Below, one piece after another: positions 21,521-34,620 of a stretch of 64,000 nucleotides of DNA. A program made the translations under genes and the position numbers. The stretch is taken from the NCBI GenBank assembly GCA_030568195.1, contig JAJLTO010000007.1, forward strand, positions 1 through 64,000, in the 5' to 3' direction. The notes under the pieces were generated by a model that saw only the letters and a program-made list of their open reading frames with translations, ran no database searches and was not told the DNA's origin. The DNA comes from Dipodascopsis uninucleata var. uninucleata (Eukaryota; Ascomycota; Lipomycetes; Lipomycetales; Lipomycetaceae). The number at the start of each line of letters is the position of its first letter. Positions within the stretch are counted from its first letter, which is position 1.

Positions 21521-24475
21521 AATCATCAATACTTTAACAATGATTAACTCAGAATTTATTATGGCGACTATAGTTCTATGGACAAACGACTCGACTTTAC
21601 TCAGAGCTTATTCCAGGAGGTGAAGGTACCGGCGGCGGACTATGCCCGAGAGTCCTTAAATTAAAGTTAAGGTTATTTGAGAGTGGGGAAATTGAGGGGT
21701 AGACAGCCAGAAACCATTTGAGACTTATTTTCATCCACTCATCGTTCAATATCGGCTTCTCAAAAGTCATGTTCTTACGCGCTTTTCGGATTTTTAGTCT
21801 ACGTCTTAAACAACTGCTAGGGCCTGTCACAGGATTTGAAATATATAACTGTTAATGATAGTTAATGCTTCTTTTACTTTTATCGTATCCGAAATATTTT
21901 TGAATCGGCACCTTTGTCGGTGTCGAACATGACGTAAACACAACTTAAAGAACATGGGCTATTAATGCTTATGCAATGCTTACTGGATTTGCGAGATTCA
22001 CAAGCGCCAACATATATCCTCAATTGCCACTAATTCTACCACTGTTCCAAAAGTCACGCCTGAAAGTCCATAAAATATGTAAGCTGCAAGACGCTCAAAG
22101 TTTTACGAATACGCTAATCGGTAGGCCAGGTCGATCTATTAGCTACGATAAGTATATCAGTGGACTACTACAGCTGAACTCTGACGCTAATATTACAGCG
22201 ATTTGCTGATCCTCGAGGAGTTTTACGCTAAATACTATGAATATGAGGACATAATGCACTAGAAAAACGATGGGTTTTAACGAATTCCATCGCGTGCCAC
22301 AGAAATCATAGAACACGCCCGATCAGATTGCATAGCAGCAGCAGATGCTGCTATTCCTTATTATCATTCTTCGGAGAACATGATTATTGCATATTCTATT
22401 GGGACTTGTGCTGTCGCAGGATATCGTATTTACTCTAAAAAGAAAAAGGATTTTCATTGCTCCCAAGTCCGATGCAGTGCTAATAAGAGAAAAGGCAGGA
22501 ACGATATGGTCACTGAAGAGCGTTGTTGTACATGCCACAGTCAACAATGCTGGCCTGTTTATAGTCGTATAAAAATATGTGTTCGTGCTTTAATTAGAAT
22601 GTCATACATCAAAGTAGTCTTTCTCTTGCACTATTCTGTGTTAGTTGTGAAAGAGTAGATAGCTAAGAAGAATGCGTTACATAGATGATCATATTATGAT
22701 ATCTGGGATTTCAATTTTTACTGAACACTTTGTGAGCAACATATAGTTAAACGCTAGACAGCCTCTTTTTTCGCATGAGATATTGGATCTGGAGTTTTTA
22801 TTCTAGAAACAGAAAAATCTGACGTCCGACGATTTCTCAACGAAATTCAGCTTATTGCTGTATTTTTTCTTCTCGTACCGTGTATGCGTTACTGTGGCAG
22901 CCATATATTATATCTTGAATGCGAGACGTAGATACTTCTGCTGCTCACCTAACAGGTGATTTATTAGAGTTCTTCTGTTCTGAGAAATAAGTCTGGAGTT
23001 GATAATTATAACAATGTGGATGAATTGGATCTATTGGATCTATTGTGTACTATGGACATTGCTGTAGGATCTAAGAATCTCTACCTAGAATAACACGATT
23101 TAATTTTCACAATTGAGTTTGATTCGTACATCTAATGTAGATATGTTATAACATGGTTTTTATTCGTTATTATTTATCAGCGCTTGATTGCTATGCTTGA
23201 AGTTTCTCGCGCTATTGAACCATGCATATTGTTAATAGCTATAGCCATCCCATGAGAATTTTAATATTTTGCCTACTGGCAGTTGTTAGTCGCGTCTATA
23301 TGAATCTAACTACTTTTTATAATTCAATATGTGCTATTGGTCTTTGATCGTATTCGAGGCTGTTTAGTATTTATGATGATGTCCATAAGAATAACAAGTT
23401 CGCCTAACCAACAATGGAGATATACATCGTATGAACTATAGAGAAGAGTCTCTGTAAGTCTTAATTTCACAAATATTACTATAAAGAGATATTTTAATGG
23501 ACATATTAGCCATAGTAATAACTTGCGGAACTTTGTAGTCAGTAATATTTGTACCACCAATAAATGATAACAATAGGAACAAAGATTTACTTCCATTGTA
23601 CCTTGAATAAGAAATCTTGCTCAAACACAATGTGAAGTTCGAGAAAAAGATATTTGGTGATTCATAAAACAAATCACAAATATTAAGAGTAAAATCGCCT
23701 ATTATCATTCTCTTGTATTATTTTTCCCACTTTGCATTGAAGTTATGTCGTTTCAAGCTTATGCATCATTCAGCGACAAAAAGTTGACGATATATTTTCT
23801 CTGTTGTCATCAGTAACTGCTCTCATCTTCTCTAACATCTATAACTACGTATGCACAATTCTATATGCTATTCTCGTCTTGAATCCTATGTATAGCTGTA
23901 AGAGAGAATCGATAGGTGCACGACCTCAAATTGCGAATATACTTCAAAACGTAATAAGCCATTCAATTCTCTTTTGGAAATATATAATTCCTCTTTCCTA
24001 TTTAATTATACTCCACACTCATCCCACATACGGAGCCTTGTAAGATCTTTATGTGGCGTCCCTCTGTGGGGAAATCTCTACCCTACTTAATCTTATGACG
24101 AACGAATCCAATGCTTATTTTATATATTCATGGTTTAGCCTATTTCATTGTAATGTAATTCCACTATGCTGACAGCCAGCTGAAAGCACTTAAACCTATA
24201 AGTACAAAGTTGTGGTAATCTGTGTACTGTCATCGAAACGAAGTCAGCCCACATGAGCCTCCCACATTTCTAAATACTCTTTGTTAAGCTTAAGAGGCAG
24301 ATTTAGACTTTTTAGACTCATGACCCCGGATCTTTGGACGCGAAAACAAACGTGTTTATACTAGAGATAGGTTCTTATAATATTACGAACCATCCACTGC
24401 ATTATAAAGACTGTCACTTGCACTCATGTGTCATAAAATATTTGCACATTTACTAATTCCCACAAAGCTACAAAG
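21521..24475. other. 3-kb tract without a recognised gene
   Basis: Several open frames of 60-92 codons lie here (for example 22380-22658 + and 23436-23708 -), but none resembles a family and neighbouring frames are equally open, as expected by chance in AT-rich DNA. A minus frame at 21597-21830 contains EKPILNDEWMKISLKWFLAV, which may be a coding remnant. CTGTGGGGAAATC at 24064-24076 recurs from the esterase promoter. Confidence 0.55.
24064..24076. promoter_or_regulatory. Possible Mig1/CreA-type GTGGGG site upstream of the sugar porter
   Basis: The 13-mer CTGTGGGGAAATC, identical to 9539-9551, lies 400 bp before the sugar porter. GTGGGG fits the SYGGGG core of glucose-repressor sites, which would make sense before a sugar-uptake gene. 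It is short, so chance cannot be excluded. Confidence 0.3.
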
Positions 24476-26011
24476 ATGTCACTCATTGAGAAGTTGTTAC
24501 CGAAGGAAGATCATTTTGCGGCGCTAATGCTCTATGGCATGGTCTTCTCTACATGCTTTAATGGCTATGATGCTGGAATCATGAGCGTCATCTTGGCAGA
24601 TGAGCAGTTCATTAAATACTATAATATCGATTCTAATAGATCTGGTATTGTAGCCACTATTCCTTGGGCATCTACGGGTTTAGCACAGCTCTTCGTAGGA
24701 GGTACATTGGCTGGTGCCGTAGGTAGACTTTGGGCACTTAGAATTGCATTATGCACTATGATTATCGGTATCGTCGTGCAAGTAGTCCCCAATACATTCG
24801 GCGTTCTAGTTTTTGGTCGTCTGCTTACAGGCCTTGGTTTTGGATGTGTCTACATAGCAAGCACTCTTTATGTTGCTGAGTGTGCACCCACTCGCCTACG
24901 AGGTAGCTTTGTTGGAACTGTTACACAGTTTGGTTACCAGTTGGGCACTCTAATTGCATTTTGGTCCGGTTACGGAATGTCATTTCATAAGCATCCAACT
25001 AATATTGCTTGGAGAGTTTCAAATGTTATTCAAATTCCGATCGGTATAATCTTCATCATCATTTCTTTCTTTTACATTGAAAGTCCTCGCTGGTTGTTGG
25101 AAAAATACCCCGATGATACTGATCGAGTTCTTCGCACTCTTTCGCGACTCAGGTCCGGAACTCCCAATGACGAGAGAATTCAAGCTGAGTTTCATGAGCT
25201 ATATGCATCTTATAAATATAGAAAGGAACATGCTGTTCCCGGTTATTTAGGTATTCTAAAATCCCCTGCTTTGAGGAAACGTCTGCTTTATGGCCTTTAT
25301 GCTACTGGTCTACAGCAAGTTGGTGGCATTGCAGCGGTAACCATGTATGCTGTTCTTATCTATGAATCTCTTGGATGGAACTCTGGTAGTCAGAGCCTTG
25401 CAATCAACGGAATTCAGAGTGTGTTACAGCTATTTATAGTTTTAGTAAACACATTCACCGTCGACAAATATGGCCGAAGGGCTATTCTTATGGCAGGATT
25501 TGCAATTCAATCATTGGCTCTACTGGTTCTTTCAATACTGTGCACGCGCTTTGCGGACAATCAGAGTAAGCCAGCTGCTGTAGTTGAAGTGGCAATGCTC
25601 TTCATCGTTGGACTAACGTACTGCTGGTCAAATGGACCAGTGGCGCCAGCTATTGCCTCGGAGATTTTCCCGCAGCATGTACGGGAGAAAGCATTTGCTT
25701 TGTCTTTACTTGGACAAACCGGCTGTCTACTAGCGCTCACTCAGCCATGGCCCACTTTTCATGACGAAGTTGGTCAAAAGAGCTATTGGTTACTGTTCTC
25801 TTTGAATGTTGCTGCTGGAATTTCTGTATACTTCATCCTTCCAGAGACAAATAACATCTCATTGGAACGTATGGAGCAGATCTTTGGTCATCTGGATTAT
25901 GTTACTGCTGGCGAAATCGAACAAGAGAAAAATGAAATTAATCATCTTGAAAAAGGCAGTGCAGAGTCTATAGGTGATGTTCAAATTAGAGAAAAGGATC
26001 TAAGCGTATGA
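24476..26011 (+). CDS. Sugar porter, major facilitator superfamily
   Basis: A 511-residue single-exon protein with about 12 membrane segments. Sugar-porter signatures are present: NGYDAGIMSVIL in segment one (about 29-40), the loop GRLLTGLGFG (114-123), AECAPTRLRGSFVG (135-147), ESPRWLLEK (202-210) after segment six, DKYGRR after segment eight, and PETNNISLERMEQIF (about 456-470) after segment twelve. It should import a sugar or polyol across the plasma membrane, with protons or by diffusion. The first-loop motif is only GR, where many members have GRR/K. It is followed 660 bp downstream by a GH127 arabinofuranosidase on the same strand, so an L-arabinose-containing sugar or released L-arabinose is a reasonable cargo, by inference. 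Confidence 0.9.
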   Translation: MSLIEKLLPKEDHFAALMLYGMVFSTCFNGYDAGIMSVILADEQFIKYYNIDSNRSGIVATIPWASTGLAQLFVGGTLAGAVGRLWALRIALCTMIIGIVVQVVPNTFGVLVFGRLLTGLGFGCVYIASTLYVAECAPTRLRGSFVGTVTQFGYQLGTLIAFWSGYGMSFHKHPTNIAWRVSNVIQIPIGIIFIIISFFYIESPRWLLEKYPDDTDRVLRTLSRLRSGTPNDERIQAEFHELYASYKYRKEHAVPGYLGILKSPALRKRLLYGLYATGLQQVGGIAAVTMYAVLIYESLGWNSGSQSLAINGIQSVLQLFIVLVNTFTVDKYGRRAILMAGFAIQSLALLVLSILCTRFADNQSKPAAVVEVAMLFIVGLTYCWSNGPVAPAIASEIFPQHVREKAFALSLLGQTGCLLALTQPWPTFHDEVGQKSYWLLFSLNVAAGISVYFILPETNNISLERMEQIFGHLDYVTAGEIEQEKNEINHLEKGSAESIGDVQIREKDLSV

Positions 26012-26673
26012 TTTTAATATTTTCTTTTCGAGTCTTTAGACCTCTGGGTCGAATTTTTGTATATGCAGTAATACATGTTTTTAAGTAATTTTAAACAATT
26101 TAGCAATTTATCTATATATAACTAGTGAGAATGACTTCATAGTATTCTACAGTCGCTGATATGTTAAACAAACTGCTGTAAAATAGCAGAATGTAAACTG
26201 ATATGCACGATAATACTTTCTAAACATGTCCTACATGACAATACCGTATGTTGTAAAAGCAATTATGATGTCAATGATGCCATATAGAATGGCATTATAT
26301 GCAAATAGCGCATTGTGGAACTAGTTGTATAAATTAAAGTTTACCCTGTTCCATATCGGAGATGATGTGGGATGCTCTTGTGCAAAGGACTTGAACGTCA
26401 AGTTCATGGAATAACAGTTACCGGCCATCTAACACCAATATTGCGGCTATATTATTGAGAACGAGTACACAGTCCAAATCAAGTAGCTATTATCTGCTAC
26501 CAGAGGACGTAGGCATTCTGAGCCAAGTATATAATATAGAAATATGAACCTTGAAATATATCTTTTACTTAAGAACTACCTTGGTACCAGATCAATACAC
26601 GTCAACAGTTCCGCGAAAATCATAATAATCGCATATACACTATAGAAAGCAAGCTTATTGGTAGAAAAAGAAA
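26012..26673. other. Gap between sugar porter and GH127 gene
   Basis: The 3' flank of the porter and promoter of the GH127 gene. AT-rich, with no gene and no clear repeat. Confidence 0.65.
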
Positions 26674-28769
26674 ATGTCATATCCTCAAATTTCATATTCA
26701 AATACCTATTTCGTCGAGGGTAGTTTCTGGGGACGACTCCGTAGAGTTGTGAAAGAGAATACTGTTAGCACTCAGCTTGCCATGCTCAAAAAAACTGGTC
26801 GATATGACGTTTTCAAATTGCAATGGCACTCGGTGTATGCTGACGAACCAACAGTTTGGCCAGTACCAAATAATCTTTTCTGGGATTCAGATGTAGCTAA
26901 GTGGATTGAAGAGGCGTGCTATTTTCTGTCTGAAGAATATGACGAAACGATAGGTAGCGCAGTTGAAGAACTGGTAGCAATGATCCGCGGTGCTCAGCAG
27001 CCAGATGGATATATCAATTCTCATTTTACTGTAGTGGAACCAGAAAAGCGTTTTAGTAATTTAAGGGATTTACATGAGCTTTATAATGCAGGTCACCTTA
27101 TTGAAGCAGCGATTATACATCACAAGGTGTTCAAGAACAATGACTTGCTGGATCCGATCTTAAAGTATATTGATCTTATAGAACAGAAAATAGGACCAGC
27201 AGGAATTAAAGGATATCCAGGCCATCCAGAGATAGAACTCGCATTGTTACGACTTTACGATACTATTACACATGATCCAAAACACTTGGCATTAGCGAAG
27301 TATTTTATCTCGGAGAGAGGTACAAATAATGGCGAATTCTACACTTGTGAAGCAGAGAGCCGTGGCGACAGACCGCATGAGCTACAACATTATTACCCAA
27401 GTCCAAAGTCCTATTGGTATCAGCAAGCACATAAACCTATATTGGAGCAAGAAACAATTGAAGGCCATTCGGTGCGTGCTATGTATCTACTTACAGCAGT
27501 TGCTGATTTAGTACGTCTCGATAAGTCTGCTATGGATGAAGGCTACTGGGAAGCTTGTACTAGGCTTTGGAATAATATGGTGGGGCAAAAAATGTCAATA
27601 ACAGGCGGAATTGGTGCCATTAAGAAATGGGAAGGATTTGGAATTAACTATTTCCTACCTAATTCTACTGATGAAGGAGGTTGCTATAACGAAACATGCG
27701 CGGCCATAGGCGTCGTCATGCTTGCAGATCGAATGCTTCGTGTTGATAGAAACGCTGAATATGCAGATGTCGCCGAAATCTCTCTGTTCAATGCTCTCTT
27801 AACAGGAATGTCACTTGACGGTAAGGCATTTACATATGTAAATCAGCTAGGTTCATCGGATAGTGATCCCTCTGAGAGATACGAATGGTTTGAGTGTGCA
27901 TGCTGCCCTCCTAATGTATCTCGTAATATGGGTTTCTTAGCAGGGTATGTGTGGTGGGGCGAAGACTCCGATCAAACTTCTGAGATTGTTATTAATCATT
28001 TTGTACATGCAACTCTGACATACAAATCTAAACAAACTGGCATTTCTCATAAACTGTCGCAGAAGACCGAGTGGCCCTGGAAAGGTGATATTGAGTTTAC
28101 TCTTGAATCTGATGGTGTCAATCTAGCGGATTTGTGGATTCGTATACCATCCTGGGCTATCTCAGAGACGATAGTGACTCTCGGGAGCTCCAAATTTAAA
28201 GTCACTGAAGCTAATCCATTTGGAGCATCTCTCAAAAAAGGCTATCTTCACATAACAGGAAGCTCTCTAAAGAGATATGATACCAAGCTGGCTCTCACTA
28301 TTCCTATGGCTCCTAGATTACTCACAACACATCCTTTTACCCGTGAGGATGTTCTTGTCGTAGCCCGAGGTCCTCTCATTTATTGTGTCGAAGATGTCGA
28401 TCACCCATGGGTTACAGATCATTTTAAGGTAAGAATACTTATTCAGTATATGTCGTTAATACAGATCCGAGTCAATGCTAACTTTGCAAGTCCCTTGGCT
28501 TAATTGAATCTGCTACCTTTGAAGAAGAGATTCAGAATGACGGCGTTATATTCCTGAAGTCAAAGAATACAGGTGTTCTTGTAGAGCCTGAATTGGAAGA
28601 ATGGCAGAAGAATACGAGCTCTATGTGGAGCAATGAAATGACTCTAAAAGCAAGACAGCAACGCTCTCGGTTTCCGCGTGTTGACTTACGATTCATTCCA
28701 TATTTTTACAGGGCTAACAGAGGAGGAAAAGGGCACATGCGCGTACCATTGATCCGCGTCTATGAGTAG
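26674..28769 (+). CDS. GH127 beta-L-arabinofuranosidase, two exons
   Basis: Exons 26674-28428 and 28491-28769 join in phase 0 across a 62-nt intron with GTAAGA, a perfect GCTAAC branch site and CAAG, giving 677 residues. Without the splice the protein would stop at once after the junction. GH127 enzymes, characterised from HypBA1 of Bifidobacterium, remove terminal beta-L-arabinofuranose and use a Zn-bound cysteine nucleophile. The matching residues are visible: Glu340 and Cys342 in YNETCA, and the Cys410-Cys411 pair in FECACCPPN. The C-terminal strand-rich part follows, ending in RVPLIRVYE. There is no signal peptide, so it probably acts inside the cell on an imported sugar. The porter upstream and the regulator downstream support an arabinoside-use cluster. 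The intron shows it has been in a eukaryotic lineage for some time. Confidence 0.92.
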
Positions 28770-29622
28770 TAAACCCGGGCTATCACATTAATCTCTACTC
28801 TGTTTATAGAAAAAAATTTTGATTTAGTTTATAGATATTAGAAATGACCATCTGAAGATTCAAATGCTTTCATGATAAAATATTTAGCAAATAGCAGTTG
28901 AGTGTTCTAAGAAACTTCAGTTATGTGGTTGGCAAGACTGTAGTAGACGTTCGACAGGAACTGAATCCATCATTATTGTAGCATTTTTCATTGTTAGTAC
29001 ATTAGATCCACGCAAAACAGCAAGGTTATGTTGTGACACCAATAACTCGATTGACCTTTAATATTAACAAACAATTAGGCAACTAGGTATACTTCGCCTT
29101 GTAAGTGTATTCCACATCGATATCGTCTACACACTCTGTTATTGAGAGGGTCTGGGTAAAAACCTGACAATATTAGCTCGTGGCTTTTAAGCATCCTTTA
29201 AAATTTTAGGCTAAATATTCTACCCCTACTTCCCCACACCCCAACTTTACACAGATACTTGGACTATAACGACTACTTACATGTTTCACTATTGGATCAT
29301 ACAAACGATTTAATGGTATTTCAACTGATATTAAAAGTATTATAGAATTAAAGAGGACTCGTGAAGGTAAAGAAGGGTCAGTAGAAAAGTATTGTCGTGA
29401 AAAATTCGCGAAAATAGACCAGCTATCAGACCTTACTCTCAGAGCGGCATTTGACATGGAGTATATTATTACACTAAGAAACGTCACTACAATGCTATAA
29501 ACAAGAGTAGATCAGTAATTGATATAAATTAGTTGATAGATAATCGTTCTATTCGTTCTACTACAGCTTCTCGATAAATAGAATGAAATTTACGTCATCT
29601 GAATGATAGTAACTGCACCAAC
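28770..29622. other. Gap before the C2H2/Zn2Cys6 regulator
   Basis: The 3' flank of GH127 and promoter of the regulator. A minus frame at 29206-29487 has no family resemblance. No gene is called. Confidence 0.65.
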
Positions 29623-32600
29623 ATGACTGAAAATCATGCGAACAATTCATCGTCGGAATTGACACCACCCCTCATTTCTACTCATACTGAATCACGGTCT
29701 GATACGAATTGTCCCGCAAATAGCTCAGATGAATTAGTATCGACGAACGAAAATACCACATCCAAACCTGGCAGTAAGAAACCATCTCTGACTAAAGCAT
29801 TGTCAATTTGTTCTACCTGCCAGAAAGCTTTCAGACGACCCGAACATCTCAGACGACACGCTAGGACTCATCTTCCAATCAAGCCATTTCCTTGCTCAAT
29901 ATGCGGAAAAGCCTTTGCACGAACAGATATCTTGCACAGACATGAGCAAAATCACACGAAGCGGCATCAGGAGCAACTACTTGCTGCGTTTAGAGCCTGC
30001 TTGTCATGTGCACGATCTCGAGTGAAGTGCAGTGGAGGCAGTCCTTGCTCTCGCTGTACCAAGTGTTCAACTCAATGTCAATACCCATCGTCGGATGGAA
30101 AGCAAGCACTGGATTCGGCTGATATGGATAATAGTGCTGTTAGCATAGCACGAGAAGGTGGACCAGCCGCCAACAACTTATCTAACTCTTCGCCTGGAGT
30201 CCAGCGCACAATGAGTGCTACTTTGGAGAAAAATGATATTTTCGCAAATGGACAAGATGTTGGATTATCACAATCACGTAAAAGGTCGATAGATACTATT
30301 CAGCATGATAATATTGTTACAGATACAATTGCTACGGAGCAATCACCTACTGCGACGAGTGCATATTATACTCAGCCTTCAGATGGTCATGGTATCGAAG
30401 TGGAATCTATCAACTGGCTACCACTTCATGTATTGACATCATCTCAACAAGACATTAATTTTGACAGCGATAGCTATTTAGCGTCGCTAATTTCAGATTG
30501 GTTCCCTTCAGAAATGCAAAATACGGCCACTATTGTTGTTGAAGCATCAGGAAATCCCGCTCAGGTGCAGCATTTGTCGCCTACTGAATATCCAGTTGAT
30601 CTAGCTAACGTGGATAATTCAAGCATCATAGCAGATAGTAGTTCGTCACCAGCGCTCACTGTATCTGCAACAGATGTGAGTGATTCATCATTTGGTTCAC
30701 TCTATGTAGATGGTGCCGCCATCAGACGAACTGCTCATAGAAAGGTAAAGCGACCAAAAGTTAAAATATTAGATTGTAATTCTTCTATGGATCACACGCA
30801 ATCAGAGAATGAGAGTTCCCTGCTGTTCTGTTTTCCAGACAATGTCCTTATGGAATCTGAATTACAAAGTAATGAATATTGCGAATGGATAGGATCCTCG
30901 GTATACAAGAGCGCAGTGCAACAGTTTGAAAATCTCTGTTGCAGCTCTATCGGACTTTTCAGGCCATTTCGTTCAACGACTTTTCCATCACTCGAAAATT
31001 TTAACATTTGCATTTCTCTATACTTCAGTAACTTCAATATCGCATTTCCTGTCGTGCATAGGTACACATTCGATAATGCGCGCTCGCTGTGGCTTATTTC
31101 ACTTGCACTCGCTGCAACTGGTTCTGCTTTCCTTACAGTACCTGAGCAAATGCAATTCTACGAAGCATTTCAAGAATTCCTTAGACGTGCAATAATATAT
31201 GTGATAGAATATGGCGATTATGATCATTTAGAGTTTTCTCAAGTTCTCTTCCTTAGCATGGTTGGTTTATCGCAAGGACAGAAGGTATTGAGATCAAAAT
31301 CAGGTCCATCTCAGACACTTCTGTACAACTTGTTACTCAGAGACGACTTTCCGGATTCTAATGAAATGTCTGTTTCGTCTTTCGTTAAAGACAAGAAGCA
31401 AACATGGATGAGATGGATCAGGCAAGAGACCAAAAGGCGTCTATTATATTGTTCTTGGATAGTTGATAGTCTTCTCGCTCTCCAATCGAATATATCACCA
31501 CAAATGATGGGAGTTGTTTTGGAAGTTCAATTGCCTTGTTTGGATGCTCTCTGGGATGCTTCTAATGAGGAAACGTGGGAGCGACTTTTCCAAGTGCAGG
31601 AGCCAATGCCATCTCTTAATAAGGCATTACAGTCGTTATACCTTCAGAATAAGCTATTAATTGGTTTTTCCGAACTTTCACATATGATTCTTGTATATGG
31701 TATATGCGAAAGAACACAACAAATAGGAAAGCACTTGCAGCTGCCAATGGCAAGATGGATTCCTACTGGTTCTAGCAATAAAATGAGGAGTGTAGCTGAA
31801 GATCCGCCTAACTGGCTGCCTTCGGATCCATTGTACTCTCGATGGCGAAATAGTGCACTCGATTGTCTTGATGTAATACATTGGTATGCTAACAGTATAA
31901 CTGCTAAGGGATCGGGCCTTGAGCAACCTCTTATTCTACATCTTCATTTATCTCGAGTTCTTTTATTGTCTCCTTTGCATGAGATACTTGACCTTATTGG
32001 GCATCTCTTGTCAGACAAGTTTTCTGGAGAGCGTGAATATTTTTTCGCAGCTCGCTCTTCGAGACAAGTTCTTCGAGTAATATGGAGATGGCTGTACCAG
32101 GACCAGCACAAAGCACGACTTTGTCTGATACACGCTGGCGTTATATTTTGGCATGTTCGCAGGTATTCAATTTGTAGTTTCTTTGAGCCGGCGGCTTTGT
32201 TCCTCGCCAGTGCCGTTCTATGGACTTATAGCTGTTATAACACGACAGGTTCTGGACCAACTATACTAAATCAAAGAGAAAAGAACGTCACGAATACAGT
32301 TTCCGTAAGTACAAATATACTTAACAAACGATTGGATATATTTAGCTAATTTCGATGTTTCTCGACACGTACTTTAATTATAGGAGAGCATAGACGATGT
32401 AGAAACCTTAGTAGATGCTCCTTCCTTTATTCATTTGGATAGGCCATGCGACGATGAAATTGTTCAGATATTCGTACGGCGCGGACACACGATGCAGGGT
32501 CATATATCTGGTGTTGGGAATATATGCTCACCTGGGGCACCCGCTCGCATTCTGAAAGAAGGCATAAGACTGCTTGATTCTGTCGGCTGGGAATGGGGTA

Positions 32601-32650
32601 TTAGTAGAGAGTATCGGAAGGTAATGCTTGATCTGGCTGAAATCGATTGA
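29623..32650 (+). CDS. Transcription factor with two C2H2 fingers and a Zn2Cys6 cluster, two exons
   Basis: Exons 29623-32304 and 32384-32650 join in phase 0 across a 79-nt intron (GTAAGT...ATAG), giving 982 residues. Two C2H2 fingers lie at residues 63-83 and 91-111 (C-x2-C-x12-H-x3-H). A Zn2Cys6 cluster follows at once (Cys126, 129, 136, 142, 145, 152, with an extra Cys148). A Ser/Thr-rich linker leads to a fungal regulatory domain of the PF04082 type from about residue 450 (SLYFSNFNIAFPVVHRYTF). This C2H2-plus-C6 architecture is an established fungal class of nuclear regulators. The second exon supplies the C-terminal end (ILKEGIRLLDSVGWEWG). It is the third + strand gene in a row after a sugar porter and GH127, so control of arabinoside use is likely but unproven. 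Confidence 0.88.
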
Positions 32651-34620
32651 GCATCATATAGGCTGAATATTTGGAATATCATTGTAGTATATTGCAATTT
32701 CATACCCAAATTCTCTGTTTTTCTTTAATAGAAATCCTGGATAATAATGTATGTCTAAAACAAGCCATACTTAGATTTATTTTTATGTTCCAATGTTGTT
32801 ATACGCAGCTCTGCCTTGGTCTATTATTCTATGGTCTAGTATGCAGTGTAGAATTTTTCTCTGTTTAGCAGTTTCAAAACTCTGATCTGTCTGCCAAGAT
32901 TCATGTAGGTCAATTTAGTTTCTGTTATGCTTAAATCCATCTTAGAGCACTTTATTCACCCTAGCCGCGACCATTGTCGTCTGGAATAGCTATGGTGGTC
33001 ATGTCTCTACGCGACTTTGTAGCATAGAAGTCGTGCATCAGGAGAGCAAGCAAGCCGTCAATGATCAGTCATCTGGATTATTATGTATAAATGAACTGTA
33101 TCGTGGAGCACCTGTAAGTGATCGCCAGATGCTTAATTAGAACGCTGGCTTTAGAGATTATTCTGTACGTAGTGAATAACTATGTCAAATGCGAAGGCAT
33201 AGCATTAGTAATATGCTGACTGATGGCTTGCTAACCATCTCCGTATTTCGCCCTCCTATGCGTAGATTTATCTCTCATTCTGATAAGGCTAAGATAGATT
33301 ATTCATCTACGCGGATATATCAGCGCTTAACCTGCAACTATTCATAGTTGCTTGATACAGCTCAATCAAATGGAGCTGTGATAATGATTAAGATCCCCTT
33401 GAGAACACCATCAAAGTAAGCTCGTAGCTAGTGACTCTGATCGAGTAGTGAACCATTAATGAAGCAACATACTAACCGAGTATTAAGAATACTTAGCCTT
33501 TCGGTCCTATACAGCTTCATATTCGTCTTACAATAGTTCTTAATAGACTAATTGTGATTGAATGGTACAATACGAATGCAATCGAGATCGAAACCACATT
33601 GTTCGTTTCAGTCTGATTAACGTCTACAAATAATTCAAAGTATAAGACGAGGGGTAAGTTGAACAAGAAATGGAAGTCTACATTACTAGTGTACTAGATA
33701 TAACACTTCGACCATGGCCAAACAGACGTTCTCCGAGACGAGACGGAGTAAGATATAATATACCAGCTGCTGAAAATATAGCTGACACGGCTTAGCATAA
33801 AACTCACTTCCAAATAAGCTGTTATAATGTACAGTCCTACCAACGTTCTCACATCGTGACCCAGCTCAATCTCAATGCACGAAACTTACATCCTTCTACA
33901 TATCAATTTCAACAATATTTAATGGAAATATGTTTAATATTTCGTTATTATGGGCAGATTACTAGAAGTCGCTCTGCGTAATGAATTTCATCGAGCTTTA
34001 TAATGCTTGCTCAAGCAGCCTGTCCCTCGGTAAAACTCAACCTCTCATCCATAGTTTTTACTTAAACCTCTCCTTTACGTTTAGTCATATTTAAGTGTGT
34101 TCGACATCCTATTATATTATTTCCTAACTCAGCTACTACGAGGATGGAAAAAAGCTTCAAACTGTTGACCACGGCGAGTTTTATTATTTACGAACTGCGT
34201 CAGATGGTGGATGAAAATCCAATATCCGATCTTTCGAAACCTGCATTATGCTTTTTATTGCCTTAGCTTGTCTTCTCAATAATGGTTTTAATATCTCCTC
34301 TTTAGAAAAATACCAAGGACTACACTCCATTATTCTATAAAACATTTCGCCAATTTCGCCATAAACTGAAGATAGTATCAGAACTCAAAGAACTATCTAG
34401 ATATTAATAGTCACCAAACGTATTCATCCTAAATCACTTAAAACTAAACTAATATTTGATCAAATAAGCTAATCAATAAATAAACTGTTACCAATAACGT
34501 AGTACATCCTCTTACAAGGCCAAAAAAACTGAGTAGAAAAAATTGTCGACTATGAATACAGAAGAAACAATACCAAATGATAACTACACTGAACTTATAA
34601 CAGTTAAATATCTTATTCAT
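32651..34620. other. 2-kb tract without a recognised gene
   Basis: No convincing coding sequence on either strand. One unremarkable minus stretch near 32985-33090 stays open for about 35 codons. The right end is the 3' flank of the flavin monooxygenase. Confidence 0.6.

Noticed and set aside
22675-22683. GTTACATAG as an interstitial telomere repeat
   Set aside because: One partial match to the 10-mer, not in tandem; expected by chance.
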